Positions 9,394 through 18,184 are shown, numbered from the stretch's first letter. The stretch is 64,000 bases of DNA from Brassicibacter mesophilus (GCF_050433385.1 NZ_JBNPXI010000020.1:29715-93714); one strand, 5' to 3'. The notes: generated by a model not told the origin, from the sequence alone. Translations and numbers: made by a program.

Positions 9394-9978
9394 ATGCAAA
9401 ATAATGCAAAAGCTGAAATAACTAAGCATATTTTAGCAGATTCTTTAAAAAAGCTATTAGTAAATAAAACATTAGATAAGATTAGCATAAGAGAAATCGT
9501 TGGAGAAAGTGGCTTAAATAGACAAACTTTTTATTATCATTTTAAAGATATTTATCATCTTGTTGAATGGATATTTCAAAAAGAAGCATTGGCTATTTTT
9601 AATGATTTAGAAGGTGAAGAACTTTGGCAAGAGGGACTTTTAAAGTTGTTAAAATACATCGATCAGAATAGGATAGTTTGTAAGAATATTATAAATTCAT
9701 TAGGGCATGAATCCATACTAAAGTATTTTTATGATGATATTTATGTCATAATAAAAAAGGCTATCTTATCATTTACTGAAGGATTAAATATTAAGAAAAA
9801 CTATTCTGATCTATTAACTCATTATTATATTCTTTCTTTCGGAAGCGTTGTAGAAAATTGGACTTTAGGGGGAATCAATCAATCACCTGAAGAGTTAATA
9901 GAATTTCTAGATCAAATATTACAAGATCAAATGAAAGGAACCTATGTGAGGCTACTTGAAGATAATGAAAAGCTGTAG
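9394..9978 (+). CDS. TetR/AcrR-family regulator (DhaS-like)
   Basis: A 194-residue regulator with an N-terminal TetR helix-turn-helix (about 10-55, IREIVGESGLNRQTFYYHF) and a C-terminal dimerisation/ligand domain that resembles the DhaS-type subgroup. It is divergent from the MMPL/GLUG operon and carries its own palindromic operator, so it is probably a local repressor of that operon as well as of itself. An AAGGAATGAG site precedes the ATG. The ligand is unknown; a substrate of the exporter is a reasonable guess. Confidence 0.88.
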   Translation: MQNNAKAEITKHILADSLKKLLVNKTLDKISIREIVGESGLNRQTFYYHFKDIYHLVEWIFQKEALAIFNDLEGEELWQEGLLKLLKYIDQNRIVCKNIINSLGHESILKYFYDDIYVIIKKAILSFTEGLNIKKNYSDLLTHYYILSFGSVVENWTLGGINQSPEELIEFLDQILQDQMKGTYVRLLEDNEKL

Positions 9979-10299
9979 GATATGTTTAAAATGATATCAT
10001 ATTGAGCATGAATGGCAGTATAATCGCTTACTTGAACTATATAAAAATCATAATAATTGATTATATTGAATGAGGTAATACTACATTTTAGATTCCTTTA
10101 AATGATAACTTATGTTATATGGTAGGTATATTTTAGGCGTTATTAGAAGATTGAATATACTGTCATATAAGCGTAAAATTATATAAGAAGTGTATATAAT
10201 ATGACGTAAATTATGAAGGATAAAAAAGATAGGAAAGTCGTTTTTTGGAAAAAGGCAGTACTGCTCTAATATCATATAAACAATTTTCGATGGTTATGA
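9979..10299. other. non-coding spacer
   Basis: AT-rich spacer between the TetR and GntR genes. A short leftward open frame here has no ribosome site and no recognisable motif, so no gene is called. Nothing else convincing was seen. Confidence 0.5.
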
Positions 10300-10330
10300 T
10301 ATAATACTTATCAGTAAGCATATTAATATG
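10300..10330 (+). promoter_or_regulatory. GntR gene promoter with candidate autoregulatory site
   Basis: A TATAAT -10 box (10300-10305) is followed by the 12-bp palindrome CATATTAATATG (10319-10330), 20 bp before the gntR start. Its core CATATTAATAT recurs at 11207-11217 in front of the PTS operon. One site at the regulator and one at the operon is the usual arrangement for a local GntR/UTRA repressor. Confidence 0.55.
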
Positions 10331-10350
10331 TTAGGAGAAGGTATTATACT

Positions 10351-11064
10351 ATGGAATATAAAGTTGCGAAGTATATTAGAATTAAACAGGATATAATAAA
10401 CGCTATTAAATCAGGTACTTTACAACCAGGTGATAAAGTGGATAGTGAATCCGTGCTTAAGAAAAAATATAATGTATCTACCATTACGGTTAGAAAAGCA
10501 TTTAATGATTTGATAAAAGAGGGTTATTTGAATGGTGTGCAGGGAGTAGGTACGTTTGTTGCAAAAAAACAAATGATTCGTGGTTTGACTTCAATTAGTT
10601 TTAGCGATGAATTATTGCAGCAAGGCTATGAGATTGATATGCATGTTGATAAAATTGAAGAAGTTGTAAACTCAAATATTGCAGATATATTGGAAATACC
10701 ACATGATCAGTCAATGATATGTGTTCGAAGAATAAGGCTTGCAAATAATGAGCCAATTGCATATCAAAGTTCTTTTGTAGATAGTCGTATTCTAAGCCTC
10801 AGCCAAGCTAATAAAATCTATGAAAATGCATCTTTTTATAAAACACTAAAGGAATATGGGATTATTCCGATTTGGGTAAATGAGAATTATTCAGTAAGGC
10901 AAGTTAATGATAACAGAATTGCTAAGTTGATGAATATAAAAAAGAATACAGATACATTTTTTGTTAAAAGAATTGCGTTCAATGAATTCGATGAAATCAT
11001 TGAATATGCAGAAACGTATTTTAATAAAGATTGGTATTCTGTCACTGTGAATATAAAAGTATAG
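10351..11064 (+). CDS. GntR-family regulator, HutC/YvoA subgroup
   Basis: A 237-residue transcription factor. The winged helix (about 8-75) contains SVLKKKYNVSTITVRKAFNDL, and the C-terminal UTRA ligand domain (about 95-235) matches the HutC/NagR(YvoA) subgroup, whose members commonly sense phosphorylated amino sugars. It sits directly upstream of, and in the same direction as, a PTS operon with MurQ, so it probably controls that operon in response to a sugar phosphate. A strong AGGAGAAGG site precedes the ATG. Confidence 0.9.
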   Translation: MEYKVAKYIRIKQDIINAIKSGTLQPGDKVDSESVLKKKYNVSTITVRKAFNDLIKEGYLNGVQGVGTFVAKKQMIRGLTSISFSDELLQQGYEIDMHVDKIEEVVNSNIADILEIPHDQSMICVRRIRLANNEPIAYQSSFVDSRILSLSQANKIYENASFYKTLKEYGIIPIWVNENYSVRQVNDNRIAKLMNIKKNTDTFFVKRIAFNEFDEIIEYAETYFNKDWYSVTVNIKV

Positions 11065-11075
11065 TTTTATGAAAG

Positions 11076-11113
11076 CAAGCTCATTTCATTTAGTTAGAAG
11101 AGCTTGTTTTTTT
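11076..11113 (+). terminator. terminator after the GntR gene
   Basis: Stem CAAGCTC (11076-11082) / GAGCTTG (11100-11106) followed by a T-run. It separates the regulator gene from the operon promoter at 11156, so the two are transcribed separately. Confidence 0.75.
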
Positions 11114-11155
11114 ATTTATATAAATAAAGTTTTTTTGAAAAAAAGTTTAAAAAGC

Positions 11156-11220
11156 TTGGACAAATTTATTAAATAGTTATATAATTAAACCAACTTAATA
11201 TATTAACATATTAATATATT
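11156..11220 (+). promoter_or_regulatory. PTS operon promoter and operator
   Basis: A -35 box TTGGAC (11156-11161) and a -10 box TATAAT (11180-11185) are 18 bp apart. Immediately downstream is a perfect 10-bp inverted repeat AATATATTAA / TTAATATATT around CATA (11197-11220). The repeat contains the CATATTAATAT core also found at the gntR start. Binding there would block the start of transcription. Confidence 0.65.
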
Positions 11221-11278
11221 GATATGAACAACTAAAGTAATTAGTGTTCGATTAAAAATAAGTGGAGGAGGTGAAGAA

Positions 11279-12217
11279 ATGGAAATACAAAATTATAGTC
11301 AAAAACATGAAAAAGAAGTAGTTGATTTATGGAACAAAACATTGATTGCTGATCCAATTACTATTCATAAGTTTCGGAAGCAAGCATTGTTTGACGAAAA
11401 TTTTGATACAGAGCTTTGCTTTATAGCTGTAAAGAATGACTGTGTAGTTGGATTTTTGATGGCAACCAAAAGGAAGTTCCCGTATCTTGAAAGAGGACTG
11501 GAACCTACTCGTGGATGGATTAATGTTATGTTTGTTGATCAATCTCATAAACGACAAGGTATTGGAGAAGCTTTAGTTAAATATGTTGAAGTTAAGTTAA
11601 AATCAATGGGTGTAGAGACAGTAACTCTTGGAGCATACAGTCCAAATTATTTCTTTCCAGGTGTAGACAAAGATAATTATAGTTGTGCAATTAAATTTTT
11701 TGATAAAATGGGTTACCAGGCAGGGGAAGAAAGCTACTCAATGTGTAAAGATTTGCACGGCTATAATATTAGTGAAGAAACACTAGATAAGTTATCTAAA
11801 GTACAAGAAGCTGGATTTTCATTTGTAAACTTTAAATATAAATATTCTTTAGAATTACTTGAATTTTTAAAGAATGAATTTGGCGGAGGTTGGAAACGAA
11901 ATGCATTGATTTCAATGCAAAATAACACAGCAGAAGATTGTATTCTACTAGTTTTAAATCGTGAGCAAGAAATCGTTGGCTTTTGTATGCGAATGATTGA
12001 TGGCAATCCAATGCGCTTTGGCCCATTTGGGGTTAAAGGAGAAATTAGAAATTTTGGAATTGGTGGTATTCTGTTTGATATTATGCAGTTGGAGATGGAG
12101 AAACGAGGAATATATCATTTATATTTTATATCAACTGATGCACCAGGTAGAAGATTTTATGAAAGACATGGTGTTAAAGTCTTTAGAACATTTGTAGATT
12201 ATAAAAAAACTATTTAG
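11279..12217 (+). CDS. tandem GNAT-family N-acetyltransferase
   Basis: A 312-residue acetyl-CoA-dependent acetyltransferase with two GNAT folds. The first (about 1-165) has an acetyl-CoA loop in SHKRQGIGEALVKYVE. The second (about 185-305) has a more degenerate loop around IRNFGIGGILFDIMQ. It is the first gene of an operon with a PIG-L-like protein, MurQ and a mannose-family PTS, so an amino sugar or muropeptide-derived amine is the likely substrate. This acceptor is inferred from context only. GGAGGAGGTG precedes the ATG. Confidence 0.85.
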   Translation: MEIQNYSQKHEKEVVDLWNKTLIADPITIHKFRKQALFDENFDTELCFIAVKNDCVVGFLMATKRKFPYLERGLEPTRGWINVMFVDQSHKRQGIGEALVKYVEVKLKSMGVETVTLGAYSPNYFFPGVDKDNYSCAIKFFDKMGYQAGEESYSMCKDLHGYNISEETLDKLSKVQEAGFSFVNFKYKYSLELLEFLKNEFGGGWKRNALISMQNNTAEDCILLVLNREQEIVGFCMRMIDGNPMRFGPFGVKGEIRNFGIGGILFDIMQLEMEKRGIYHLYFISTDAPGRRFYERHGVKVFRTFVDYKKTI

Positions 12218-12226
12218 GAGAGAAAT

Positions 12227-12907
12227 ATGAGTGAGATAAAACGAGTTGTAAGTATTGGTGCCCATTCATTGGATGCCGAAATTTTAGGTGGGCCAATTAT
12301 GCTAAAGTATGCAAAACAAGGAGTGCATTGCACGTACATTCATGTTACACAAGGACGTTTAGAAAATCCTAATGCATCTCAAGAAGAAAAAGATCAATAT
12401 TTAAAAGAATTATTAAATCAGAACAAATGTGCTGCTGAAAAATTGAATGGAGATACAATTTGGCTTGGATATGTTTCCAACAATATGCCTTCAATAGAAG
12501 AATTTTCTGCAAAGCTAGAGCAATATTTTATTGATGAAAGAGTGGATTTAGTGATTACTCATTGGCGTGGTTCAATGCATCCTCGTCATATAAATACCTA
12601 TGATGCAGTGACTACTGCAGTAAAACGTTTGCGTGAAAAAGGAAGTCATATTCGATTAGTTTATGGGGAAAATTTTGAGGATTTAGTTGGCTTTATTCCT
12701 CAAGCTTATTTCAAACTTGAACAAAATGAAGTTGAACAATGGTACTCAGGTATGCGAGAATATTCTGTTTTCCGAGGCGAAATCAATGATTTTCCATATA
12801 ATTCATACTATTCAACCATAGGAAGAGTCCGTCAAATTGAATCAAATAATGATGGTTATACAGTTGCTTATATGTATGCAAGTTTGATTGAAAATAAAGT
12901 ATGGTGA
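12227..12907 (+). CDS. PIG-L-family deacetylase-like protein, altered active site
   Basis: A 226-residue member of the PIG-L/LmbE superfamily, zinc enzymes that remove acetyl groups from N-acetylglucosaminyl substrates. The usual N-terminal AHPDDE motif is here AHSLDAE (residues 12-18). The presumed zinc ligands His13 and Asp16 remain, but the Asp that acts as base in MshB-type enzymes is Leu15. A further metal-ligand region lies in HWRGSMHPRHINTYD (about 115-129). It lies in the PTS/MurQ operon, 9 bp after the GNAT gene and overlapping or touching murQ, which suggests amino-sugar processing. Whether it is catalytically active is unclear. Confidence 0.82.
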   Translation: MSEIKRVVSIGAHSLDAEILGGPIMLKYAKQGVHCTYIHVTQGRLENPNASQEEKDQYLKELLNQNKCAAEKLNGDTIWLGYVSNNMPSIEEFSAKLEQYFIDERVDLVITHWRGSMHPRHINTYDAVTTAVKRLREKGSHIRLVYGENFEDLVGFIPQAYFKLEQNEVEQWYSGMREYSVFRGEINDFPYNSYYSTIGRVRQIESNNDGYTVAYMYASLIENKVW

Positions 12908-12912
12908 GCGAA

Positions 12913-13812
12913 ATGGATAAAGTAAAAATTGATCATTTAAAAACAGAAAGCCGTAACCTGAAAACATTGTATCTAGATACAATGTCAACTATGGAATTGA
13001 TTAGTATCATGAATGAAGAAGATCGAAAAGTAATTGATACTATTAGCGAAGCTTTACCACAAATTGAAAAAAGTATTCAGTTAGTCATTCATGCTTTAAG
13101 ACAGAATGGACGGCTTATTTACATGGGTGCAGGAACAAGTGGTAGATTAGGAATCTTGGATGCAGTCGAATGTGTTCCTACATTCTCTACTACTGATGAA
13201 GTAATTGGTATTATTGCAGGTGGAAATAAAGCCTTTGTAAAAGCAGTAGAAGGAGCAGAAGATTCTGAGGAATTAGCTGCCAAAAATTTGGATGAAATTA
13301 ATATTAATGAAAATGATGTTGTTGTAGCAATTGCTGCATCAGGAAGAACCCCTTATGCAATTGGTGCATTAAAACATGCTAAAAAACTTAAAGCTAAATG
13401 CATTAGTATCTCTTGTAACAAAAATTCCAAATTATCAAATTATGCTAATGTAGCTATAGAAGTCGATGCAGGTCCAGAGGTATTAACCGGGTCGACGCGT
13501 TTAAAGGCAGGTACCTGTCAAAAAATCATTTTAAATATGATTTCAACAGCTTCTATGGTGGGAATTGGAAAAGTATATGGGAATTTAATGGTTGATATGA
13601 AAGCTACAAATCTTAAATTGATTGAGAGAGCAAAACGAATTGTAATGGAAAGCACTGGATGTGATATTGACACTGCTGCTAGCACATTAGAATTAACCGA
13701 TTACTCCAGTAAAATTGCAATTGTTATGATATTAACAGGTGCTACAAAAGAGGAAGCAGAGAAAAGTATCATAGAAAATCATGGTTTTATAAGAAAATGC
13801 ATCAATAATTAA
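12913..13812 (+). CDS. murQ: N-acetylmuramic acid 6-phosphate etherase
   Basis: MurQ cleaves the D-lactyl ether of N-acetylmuramate 6-phosphate to give N-acetylglucosamine 6-phosphate in the cytoplasm, during cell-wall sugar recovery. A SIS domain is clear: GAGTSGRLGILDAVECVPTF holds the sugar-phosphate loop and a catalytic-region Glu, and ASGRTPYAIGAL follows. The length of about 300 residues is normal. I chose the ATG at 12913, which has GGTGAG just ahead. An upstream in-frame ATG at 12901 overlaps the previous stop and is the alternative. The gene identifies the pathway of the operon. Confidence 0.95.
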   Translation: MDKVKIDHLKTESRNLKTLYLDTMSTMELISIMNEEDRKVIDTISEALPQIEKSIQLVIHALRQNGRLIYMGAGTSGRLGILDAVECVPTFSTTDEVIGIIAGGNKAFVKAVEGAEDSEELAAKNLDEININENDVVVAIAASGRTPYAIGALKHAKKLKAKCISISCNKNSKLSNYANVAIEVDAGPEVLTGSTRLKAGTCQKIILNMISTASMVGIGKVYGNLMVDMKATNLKLIERAKRIVMESTGCDIDTAASTLELTDYSSKIAIVMILTGATKEEAEKSIIENHGFIRKCINN

Positions 13813-13860
13813 TTAAGATATATAGTTTCAAATTATAAATAAAAAGAAAGGAGGAGAAAA

Positions 13861-14352
13861 ATGGCCAAAACTTATGTAAGGGTTGATGATAGATTGATTC
13901 ATGGTCAAACGATTGTAGCGTGGTGCCCAACACTTTCAATTAATGAAATTATCGCGATTGATGATGAAAGTGCAAAAAATCCAATGCTTAAATCAATTAT
14001 GACAATGGGTGTTCCTTCAACTTACAAAACACATATTGTAACAACTGAAGAAGCAAAGAAAATACTTGTACAAGAAAGTTGCTGCAACCGCTTAGTGATT
14101 GTAAAAATGCCCAGTAAATTGCCAGTCATTGAAGCTGAAATAGCTAATGCTGAATTGATTATTTTAGGTAACATTGCAAAACGCGATGATACAATCCACA
14201 AAGTAAGCGGCGCAACAGGAATTTTCTATTTAAGTGATAATGATGTAGCAATTATTGATGCTTTGGTATCGAAGGGAATAGAAGTATGTTTTCAACAATT
14301 ACCAAATACTGCAAAAATAAGCTGGGGATCATTTAAAAAACAATTTAATTAA
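13861..14352 (+). CDS. PTS mannose-family IIB component
   Basis: A 163-residue cytoplasmic phosphocarrier of the mannose/fructose/sorbose PTS family. It takes phosphate from IIA and gives it to the sugar. The phosphorylation site is His14 in VDDRLIHGQ. GGAGGAG precedes the ATG. It is followed closely by IIC, IID and IIA genes, giving a complete permease. Mannose-family IIBs do not reveal sugar identity. The MurQ neighbour points to N-acetylmuramate or a related amino sugar. Confidence 0.94.
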   Translation: MAKTYVRVDDRLIHGQTIVAWCPTLSINEIIAIDDESAKNPMLKSIMTMGVPSTYKTHIVTTEEAKKILVQESCCNRLVIVKMPSKLPVIEAEIANAELIILGNIAKRDDTIHKVSGATGIFYLSDNDVAIIDALVSKGIEVCFQQLPNTAKISWGSFKKQFN

Positions 14353-14369
14353 ATTGAAGGGGGAGAGCT

Positions 14370-15161
14370 ATGGGAACTAGTCAAATTATCTTAATCGCTT
14401 TATTTGTATATTTAGGTTCAATTGGTTCAATAGTTGGTAATACAATTGGTTGGTATACTTTGGGAAGGCCATTAGTTGCTTCATTTATTGTTGGAGCAAT
14501 TTTAGGAGATGTACAAACCGCTATGATAGTTGGTATTCCACTCCAAATTATGTATATGGGCAACGTAACACCAGGCGGTGCAGTAGCCTGGGATTTATCT
14601 TATGCTACATATATTGGTGCAGCAGGTGCACTTGTATTCGGTAAGGGATTAGGAACAACTGAAATCATTGGTTTAGCTGTTGTATTTGCCGGTATTGGCG
14701 GATTAGTAGGACAAATTATGTGGAATGTTTCATATGCATTGAACCTTCCAATAAATCGTATTGCTAATAAGTATGCTGAAGCAGGTGAAACTAAAAAAAT
14801 GTATATTCCAAACGTTGTTTTAGGACAATTGATTGGCTTCGTATGTCGATTCATTCCTGCAGTAATTGTCTTGACTTCTATAACTGCAGCTTCTGGTCAA
14901 GCTGATTTCGCAACACTTATTCCTGGCTGGGTTACAACTGTATTAGGAGTATTTGGTGGTATGATGGCTTCGTTAGGAATGGGAATTATTCTTTCGTTCT
15001 TATTAAAGAAAAAATATCATTTGGCAATTTTCCTGATCGGATTTATCCTTGTTACATACTTCAATCTAAATACAATGGCAGTTGCAGTTGTAGCAATTAT
15101 CACTGCAGTTTTGTATTATGTTGCTGTTTCGAGCTTAGCAGTTAAGAAAGGAGTGGCATAG
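14370..15161 (+). CDS. PTS mannose-family IIC permease
   Basis: A 263-residue integral membrane subunit (PTS-EIIC, sorbose-specific family) forming the sugar channel with IID. Many membrane helices are visible, and the conserved segment MYMGNVTPGGAVAWD (about 64-78) is typical of ManY/SorA-type proteins. It starts after GGGGGAGAGCT, 17 bp downstream of IIB, and ends 2 bp before IID. Confidence 0.94.
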   Translation: MGTSQIILIALFVYLGSIGSIVGNTIGWYTLGRPLVASFIVGAILGDVQTAMIVGIPLQIMYMGNVTPGGAVAWDLSYATYIGAAGALVFGKGLGTTEIIGLAVVFAGIGGLVGQIMWNVSYALNLPINRIANKYAEAGETKKMYIPNVVLGQLIGFVCRFIPAVIVLTSITAASGQADFATLIPGWVTTVLGVFGGMMASLGMGIILSFLLKKKYHLAIFLIGFILVTYFNLNTMAVAVVAIITAVLYYVAVSSLAVKKGVA

Positions 15162-15163
15162 GT

Positions 15164-16030
15164 ATGAGAAAGAAAATCAGTAAAAAAACACTAAAAAAAT
15201 CATTTTTAAACTGGTTTTTCTGGAATGGATGTTCACAACAGGCGGAAAGTATGTTAGGAATGGCGTTTGGCCAATCTATGGCTCCAGTAATTGAGGAATT
15301 ATATGATGAAAAAGAAGATAAAGCCGCTGCATTAAAAAGACATATAACACTTTTTAATACAGAATCACAAGTGGGATCAATTTGTAATGGAGTTGTTTGT
15401 GGTCTAGAAGAAGCTAATGCTAATGGAGAATGTACTCCAGAGTTAATCAGTAGTGTTAAGGTCGCACTAATCGGACCAACATCTGCTATTGGTGATTCAC
15501 TATGGGTTGCAACGATTATTCCTATATTATTAACAATTTGTTTATCTATTGCACAAACATCACAAGCAATTGCGTGGTTAGGCCCTGTTGTCTATATGCT
15601 TGCTTATCCTATAGGAACGTGCGTTCTAAGTTGGAATCTATTTAAACTAGGTTATAAGTCTGGTATAGAAGGCATGCATGGATTCATGTCAACAGGTAAA
15701 CTTGATACATTAACAGATACAATGACAGTACTAGGTTTGATCGTTGTTGGTGCATTGACAGCATCATTTGTTAGTGCATCTTTACCTTTTAAAATTGTTA
15801 GAGATGTGTTTGATGCTACAAAGGGAACTTTATTAGAAAACCAAGTTATTTTTGATGCCGATAAAATTGTTAATTCAATTTTTCCTAAGATACTACCATT
15901 ATTATTAACGTTAGGTGTTTATTATCTATATTCAAAGAAAAAATGGTCTCCACTTAAATTAATGGGATTAATCTTGACTATTGCGTGTGCGCTTACATTT
16001 ATTGGCTATTTAACAGGTTATTATGTATAG
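15164..16030 (+). CDS. PTS mannose-family IID component
   Basis: A 288-residue IID subunit, the second membrane partner of the mannose-type permease. The N-terminal cytoplasmic part has the family pattern NWFFWNGCSQQAESMLGMAF, followed by HITLFNTESQVGSICNGVV and the signature GPTSAIGDSLWVATIIPI. Membrane helices fill the C-terminal third. AAGGAG for this start lies in the end of the IIC gene. Confidence 0.94.
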   Translation: MRKKISKKTLKKSFLNWFFWNGCSQQAESMLGMAFGQSMAPVIEELYDEKEDKAAALKRHITLFNTESQVGSICNGVVCGLEEANANGECTPELISSVKVALIGPTSAIGDSLWVATIIPILLTICLSIAQTSQAIAWLGPVVYMLAYPIGTCVLSWNLFKLGYKSGIEGMHGFMSTGKLDTLTDTMTVLGLIVVGALTASFVSASLPFKIVRDVFDATKGTLLENQVIFDADKIVNSIFPKILPLLLTLGVYYLYSKKKWSPLKLMGLILTIACALTFIGYLTGYYV

Positions 16031-16129
16031 TTGCATTATTTGTTTAGTATAATAAAAATTTAAATTATAGAGTTGTACAGGGACCTCAATATTCTTATAT
16101 TTAGGTTTCAGACGAAAAGGAGACATGAA

Positions 16130-16516
16130 ATGAAAAGAGTAGTAGTGATGGGACATGGTGGATATGCTGAAGGCGTAAAACAGAACTTAGATATGATTGT
16201 CGCACAATCAGAACATATGTATTTTATTGATTTAACTAAAGAAGATGACTTATCCACTTTTGAAAATAAAGTCAATCATTTATTGGAAGGTTTTAATGAT
16301 GATGAAGTACTTTTTGCATGTGATTTATTGGGTGCGTCACCATTTCGAGTGGCTGCAACTATTTGTGTAAATCATCCTGGAAAGTACTATACTGTTGCAG
16401 GCTTGAACACGATGGCATTTTTAGAACTAAACATGGAAAATGACTTATCTATCGAAGAACTAGCAAATCGTGCTATTGAAACTACTAAGGCAGCAGTAGC
16501 TAAATATCCTGAATAG
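16130..16516 (+). CDS. PTS mannose-family IIA component
   Basis: A 128-residue cytoplasmic IIA domain that accepts phosphate from HPr. His9 in VVVMGHGGYAEGV is the phosphorylation site. The start at 16130 is chosen because AAAAGGAGA lies 6-7 bp upstream; the open frame extends back to a TTG at 16073 without a ribosome site. It is the last intact gene of the sugar operon. Separate IIA and IIB chains are as in several Clostridium and Lactobacillus systems. Confidence 0.93.
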   Translation: MKRVVVMGHGGYAEGVKQNLDMIVAQSEHMYFIDLTKEDDLSTFENKVNHLLEGFNDDEVLFACDLLGASPFRVAATICVNHPGKYYTVAGLNTMAFLELNMENDLSIEELANRAIETTKAAVAKYPE

Positions 16517-16523
16517 GGAATAT

Positions 16524-16660
16524 AAGGTATGTTGATAACATTACAATCGAACATTGTGACAATGTATCACACGTAATTAATAATGAATCTCTTAGGGAGA
16601 TTAAGCAAAGAATGCTTGGTTTCATTGAGTTTGTTGAACAAAATCTTAAGAATAACTAGA
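16524..16660 (+). pseudogene. unrecognised gene remnant after the PTS operon
   Basis: An open frame of about 45 codons begins directly after a stop codon, has no start codon or ribosome site at its beginning, and encodes a hydrophilic piece ending LGFIEFVEQNLKNN. It looks like the 3' end of a lost operon gene. The family is not recognised. Confidence 0.3.
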
Positions 16661-16704
16661 ATAACACACCGATCAATTGAATGAACGGTGTGTTATTATT
16701 TTAA
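16660..16704 (+). terminator. PTS operon terminator
   Basis: A 12-bp perfect stem, AATAACACACCG (16660-16671) / CGGTGTGTTATT (16686-16697), with a T-rich tail, ends the operon. The following 16705-16948 contains no other evident feature. Confidence 0.85.
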
Positions 16705-16948
16705 AAATTGATTTTATTAACGATAATTTCAGTGAAATCATTAAAATATAAACATGTACTCATCTGTGTGGATATGTAAGTCAGCAGTTTTTTAGAGCTA
16801 GGCTTCAGTAGGGAAAATAAAATATAAAAATATCTTGAATTTAGGAGATTTTGATGTTTAAATATTAATTAATGTTGCTCTATATAAATGAAAGCAAATT
16901 ACCAACGTAAAGATACAAAACTTATTAACAAGGAGACAATTCAAGAAG

Positions 16949-18184
16949 ATGACTACTGAAAAAGAATTTAAGATATTACAGCCAAAGTATTATAGCAAGT
17001 TTCAATGCGACCCAATCAAATGTCATGAAACCTGTTGTGAACGATGGAAAATAATCATAGATAAAAGGACCTATGAAAAATATATTATGAGTGAAAATGA
17101 GACTATTAGAAAGATTGTAAAAACAGGACTTTCTTTAAACAAAACAGCTATCAATGATGATAACTATGCAATCATTAATCTAAATAACGAAATGTTGTGT
17201 CCGTTTTTGAATCAGAAGAATCTTTGCGAAGTATTCATCAATATAGGGGAGAGCAGTTTATCGAAGACATGTAAAAGTTACCCTCGAGCAATTACCTTAG
17301 TAACAGATGTAATGGAACGAGGCTTAGAAATGTCGTGTTCTGTTGCAGCTGATCTAGCCTTATTAGATGCAGGTGGCATCGAATTTGAGCACATAATAGA
17401 TACGGTAAAATTGAATGACTTTTATGTAGTTGTTCCAACCACTGAAGATGTGAAGCAAATAGAAGTTATTAAAGAAATTAGAACAGAGGTTATTAATCTT
17501 CTGCAAGATCGAACAAATAAGTTAAGTGAAAGAGTAGCGAATGTAGGGTACTTTTTAAGTCAAGTCATAGAGGGTGTTGATTTTTCATGTCTTCATCATG
17601 AAGAAACACTATCTAGAATTAAAGAAGTAAAATCCCTAACTAATCTAAGAGCGTTTAAAGTAACAAGAAATCACCATCAAAATAGGCAGCAGTTTGATCA
17701 TTTAAATACTATACTTTCAATGAAGTTTGAAAAAGGCGATAGCATTAGCTTTTTTTCAAAGAGGTATGTAGAGTGTTTAATGCAAGTCATAGACGCCTTT
17801 GGAAGTGTGGAAGCCAAGGGGTTGGAGAAGTACTACAAGACAAATAATGAAAAATATCTAAAGCCTTATCTAGACAAAAAATCTTATATTATAGAAAACT
17901 TTCTTGTAAATTACATTTTCGTTTACGGTATCGAACTGTTTAAATCGAATGAAATTTGGAATTCTTATTTGAAATTATGTGTGATTTACGGCTTGCTCAA
18001 ATTCAACTTAGTTGGATTAGCATCTTATCACAAAGGAATGAGTGATGACCTGATGCTTAAGCTAATTCAATCCTTATCAAAAACTATTATTACAGATAAG
18101 ACGTATTTAGAATCTGTTATTAAATATTTAGAAGAAGAGAAACTAGTTGAGTTTTCAAAGATAATATCACTTATTGTGGATTGA
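16949..18184 (+). CDS. fliB: flagellin lysine-N-methylase (FliB family)
   Basis: A 411-residue protein of the FliB family, which methylates surface lysines of flagellin. The hallmark is the cysteine-rich N-terminus, with FQCDPIKCHETCCERW (about 19-34), CPFLNQKNLC and KTCKSYPR, which probably bind a metal or Fe-S centre. The length is typical. No flagellar or flagellin gene is in the window, so it is an orphan here and could act on another surface protein; that is speculation. AAGGAGAC lies upstream of the ATG. Confidence 0.85.
   Translation: MTTEKEFKILQPKYYSKFQCDPIKCHETCCERWKIIIDKRTYEKYIMSENETIRKIVKTGLSLNKTAINDDNYAIINLNNEMLCPFLNQKNLCEVFINIGESSLSKTCKSYPRAITLVTDVMERGLEMSCSVAADLALLDAGGIEFEHIIDTVKLNDFYVVVPTTEDVKQIEVIKEIRTEVINLLQDRTNKLSERVANVGYFLSQVIEGVDFSCLHHEETLSRIKEVKSLTNLRAFKVTRNHHQNRQQFDHLNTILSMKFEKGDSISFFSKRYVECLMQVIDAFGSVEAKGLEKYYKTNNEKYLKPYLDKKSYIIENFLVNYIFVYGIELFKSNEIWNSYLKLCVIYGLLKFNLVGLASYHKGMSDDLMLKLIQSLSKTIITDKTYLESVIKYLEEEKLVEFSKIISLIVD

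Noticed and set aside
10081..10275. A 64-codon leftward frame in the spacer before gntR
   Set aside because: No ribosome site, very AT-rich composition and no recognisable motif.
11997..12197. A 66-codon open frame on the + strand inside the GNAT gene, and several leftward frames there
   Set aside because: They are alternative frames of a well-supported GNAT gene, without ribosome sites or protein motifs.
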